Assembly: GCA_014904845.1 (NCBI GenBank)
Contig: MU119293.1
Location: 1 to 64,000 of the forward strand
DNA from: Acephala macrosclerotiorum
Taxonomy: Eukaryota > Ascomycota > Leotiomycetes > Helotiales > Mollisiaceae
Direction: 5' to 3'
Length of the DNA stretch: 64,000 nt
Every line of letters starts with the position of its first letter. Position 1 is the stretch's first letter. The notes beneath the pieces were generated by a model, which saw only the letters and a list, made by a program, of their open reading frames with translations, was not told where the DNA came from and searched no databases. Below are positions 63,565 through 64,000 of this stretch, one piece after another. A program made the translations under genes and the position numbers.

Positions 63565-64000
63565 ATGCTCAGCAGATCAATCAAACGGTCCATCCTAGAC
63601 TCACGAATACTCTCTTCCGCATTACCACCCACCTTCCTCCTTCCCTGCCGGGCTCGGTATTTCAACTCGACCACCCAGCATGTGGAACCACCTCAAGATT
63701 CTGCAGCACTCTCCGAATTGATTGCTCAAACCGGAGCTCCAGGCTCTATGATACCTCCTCCTCCTCCTCCTGTCAAGAAACCAACCCTACGATCAGTACC
63801 ATTACCGCCTCCGAAACCTTCAACACCCCTTACACTCGATACCTCTATTAAGGAAATGCTACCTCTTCTCGCAGCTCAACCCGAGCACTACGTCTCTATT
63901 CATATTCACGGCAAACCATATTTAGTCCGTGAAGGAGATACCGTTCGACTGCCCTTTCAAATGCCAGGCGTGGTTCCAGGCGATGTTCTACGGCTAAATC
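63565..64000 (+). CDS. Mitochondrial ribosomal protein bL21m, 5' part
   Basis: The frame is open from the ATG at 63565 to the end of the window, so the gene is cut off at its 3' side. The N-terminus (MLSRSIKRSILDSRILSSAL) is a mitochondrial presequence. A Pro-rich linker follows, with a run of six Pro encoded by CCT repeats near 63753-63770. The bL21 domain begins at HYVSIHIHGKPYLVREGDTV and continues RLPFQMPGVVPGDVLRLN. It is a component of the large mitoribosomal subunit. Confidence 0.85.
   Translation, partial: MLSRSIKRSILDSRILSSALPPTFLLPCRARYFNSTTQHVEPPQDSAALSELIAQTGAPGSMIPPPPPPVKKPTLRSVPLPPPKPSTPLTLDTSIKEMLPLLAAQPEHYVSIHIHGKPYLVREGDTVRLPFQMPGVVPGDVLRLN

Overview
The window is nuclear DNA of a filamentous ascomycete. 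Genes carry short introns (about 45-75 nt) with GT(A/G)-type donors and CTAAC/CTGAC-like branch sites. The families are fungal ones (Zn2Cys6 regulator, fungal CorA-like transporter, SPT2, SIL1, GH2/GH5 enzymes, fungal complex I subunit). A Leotiomycete is my best guess from the overall feel of the CorA-like, kinase-VWA and chromodomain proteins, but that is inference. About 20 genes are supported. Exon models below were checked for splice sites, reading-frame continuity and total length divisible by three.

Layout: 1-1.2 kb is an extremely AT-rich tract. 1.9-9 kb holds a small unknown gene, a CorA-like membrane protein and a large kinase-VWA protein. 9.1-12.1 kb is SNM1/PSO2 (crosslink repair). 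12.1-17.8 kb has no convincing protein gene; it holds an N gap in poly-A, a tRNA-like element and a repeat-rich stretch with several intron-like signals. 17.8-19.7 kb is a zinc-finger protein. 21.1-32.3 kb is a metabolic block: secreted GH5 enzyme, cytosolic GH2 beta-galactosidase, a divergently transcribed lactose-permease-type MFS carrier and a Zn2Cys6 regulator. This looks like a LAC4/LAC12-type pair with a candidate regulator next to it. 33.7-35.8 kb is a second MFS transporter. 35.8-45.9 kb is a gene desert with one MITE-like element, ending in a frameshifted HAD-hydrolase relic.

47-64 kb is a denser housekeeping segment: SIL1, a chromodomain protein, a complex I subunit, SPT2, LSM2, a pathogen-related-like protein, an alpha/beta hydrolase, NSA2 and the start of mitochondrial bL21. 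Embedded in it (50.2-53.0 kb) are two degenerate paralogues. One is split by a 283-bp MITE with 33-bp perfect terminal inverted repeats and a TAA target duplication, and also carries two TGG-to-TAG changes of the type made by RIP. NSA2, LSM2 and SPT2 contain very small exons (6-19 nt) that a simple ORF scan misses.
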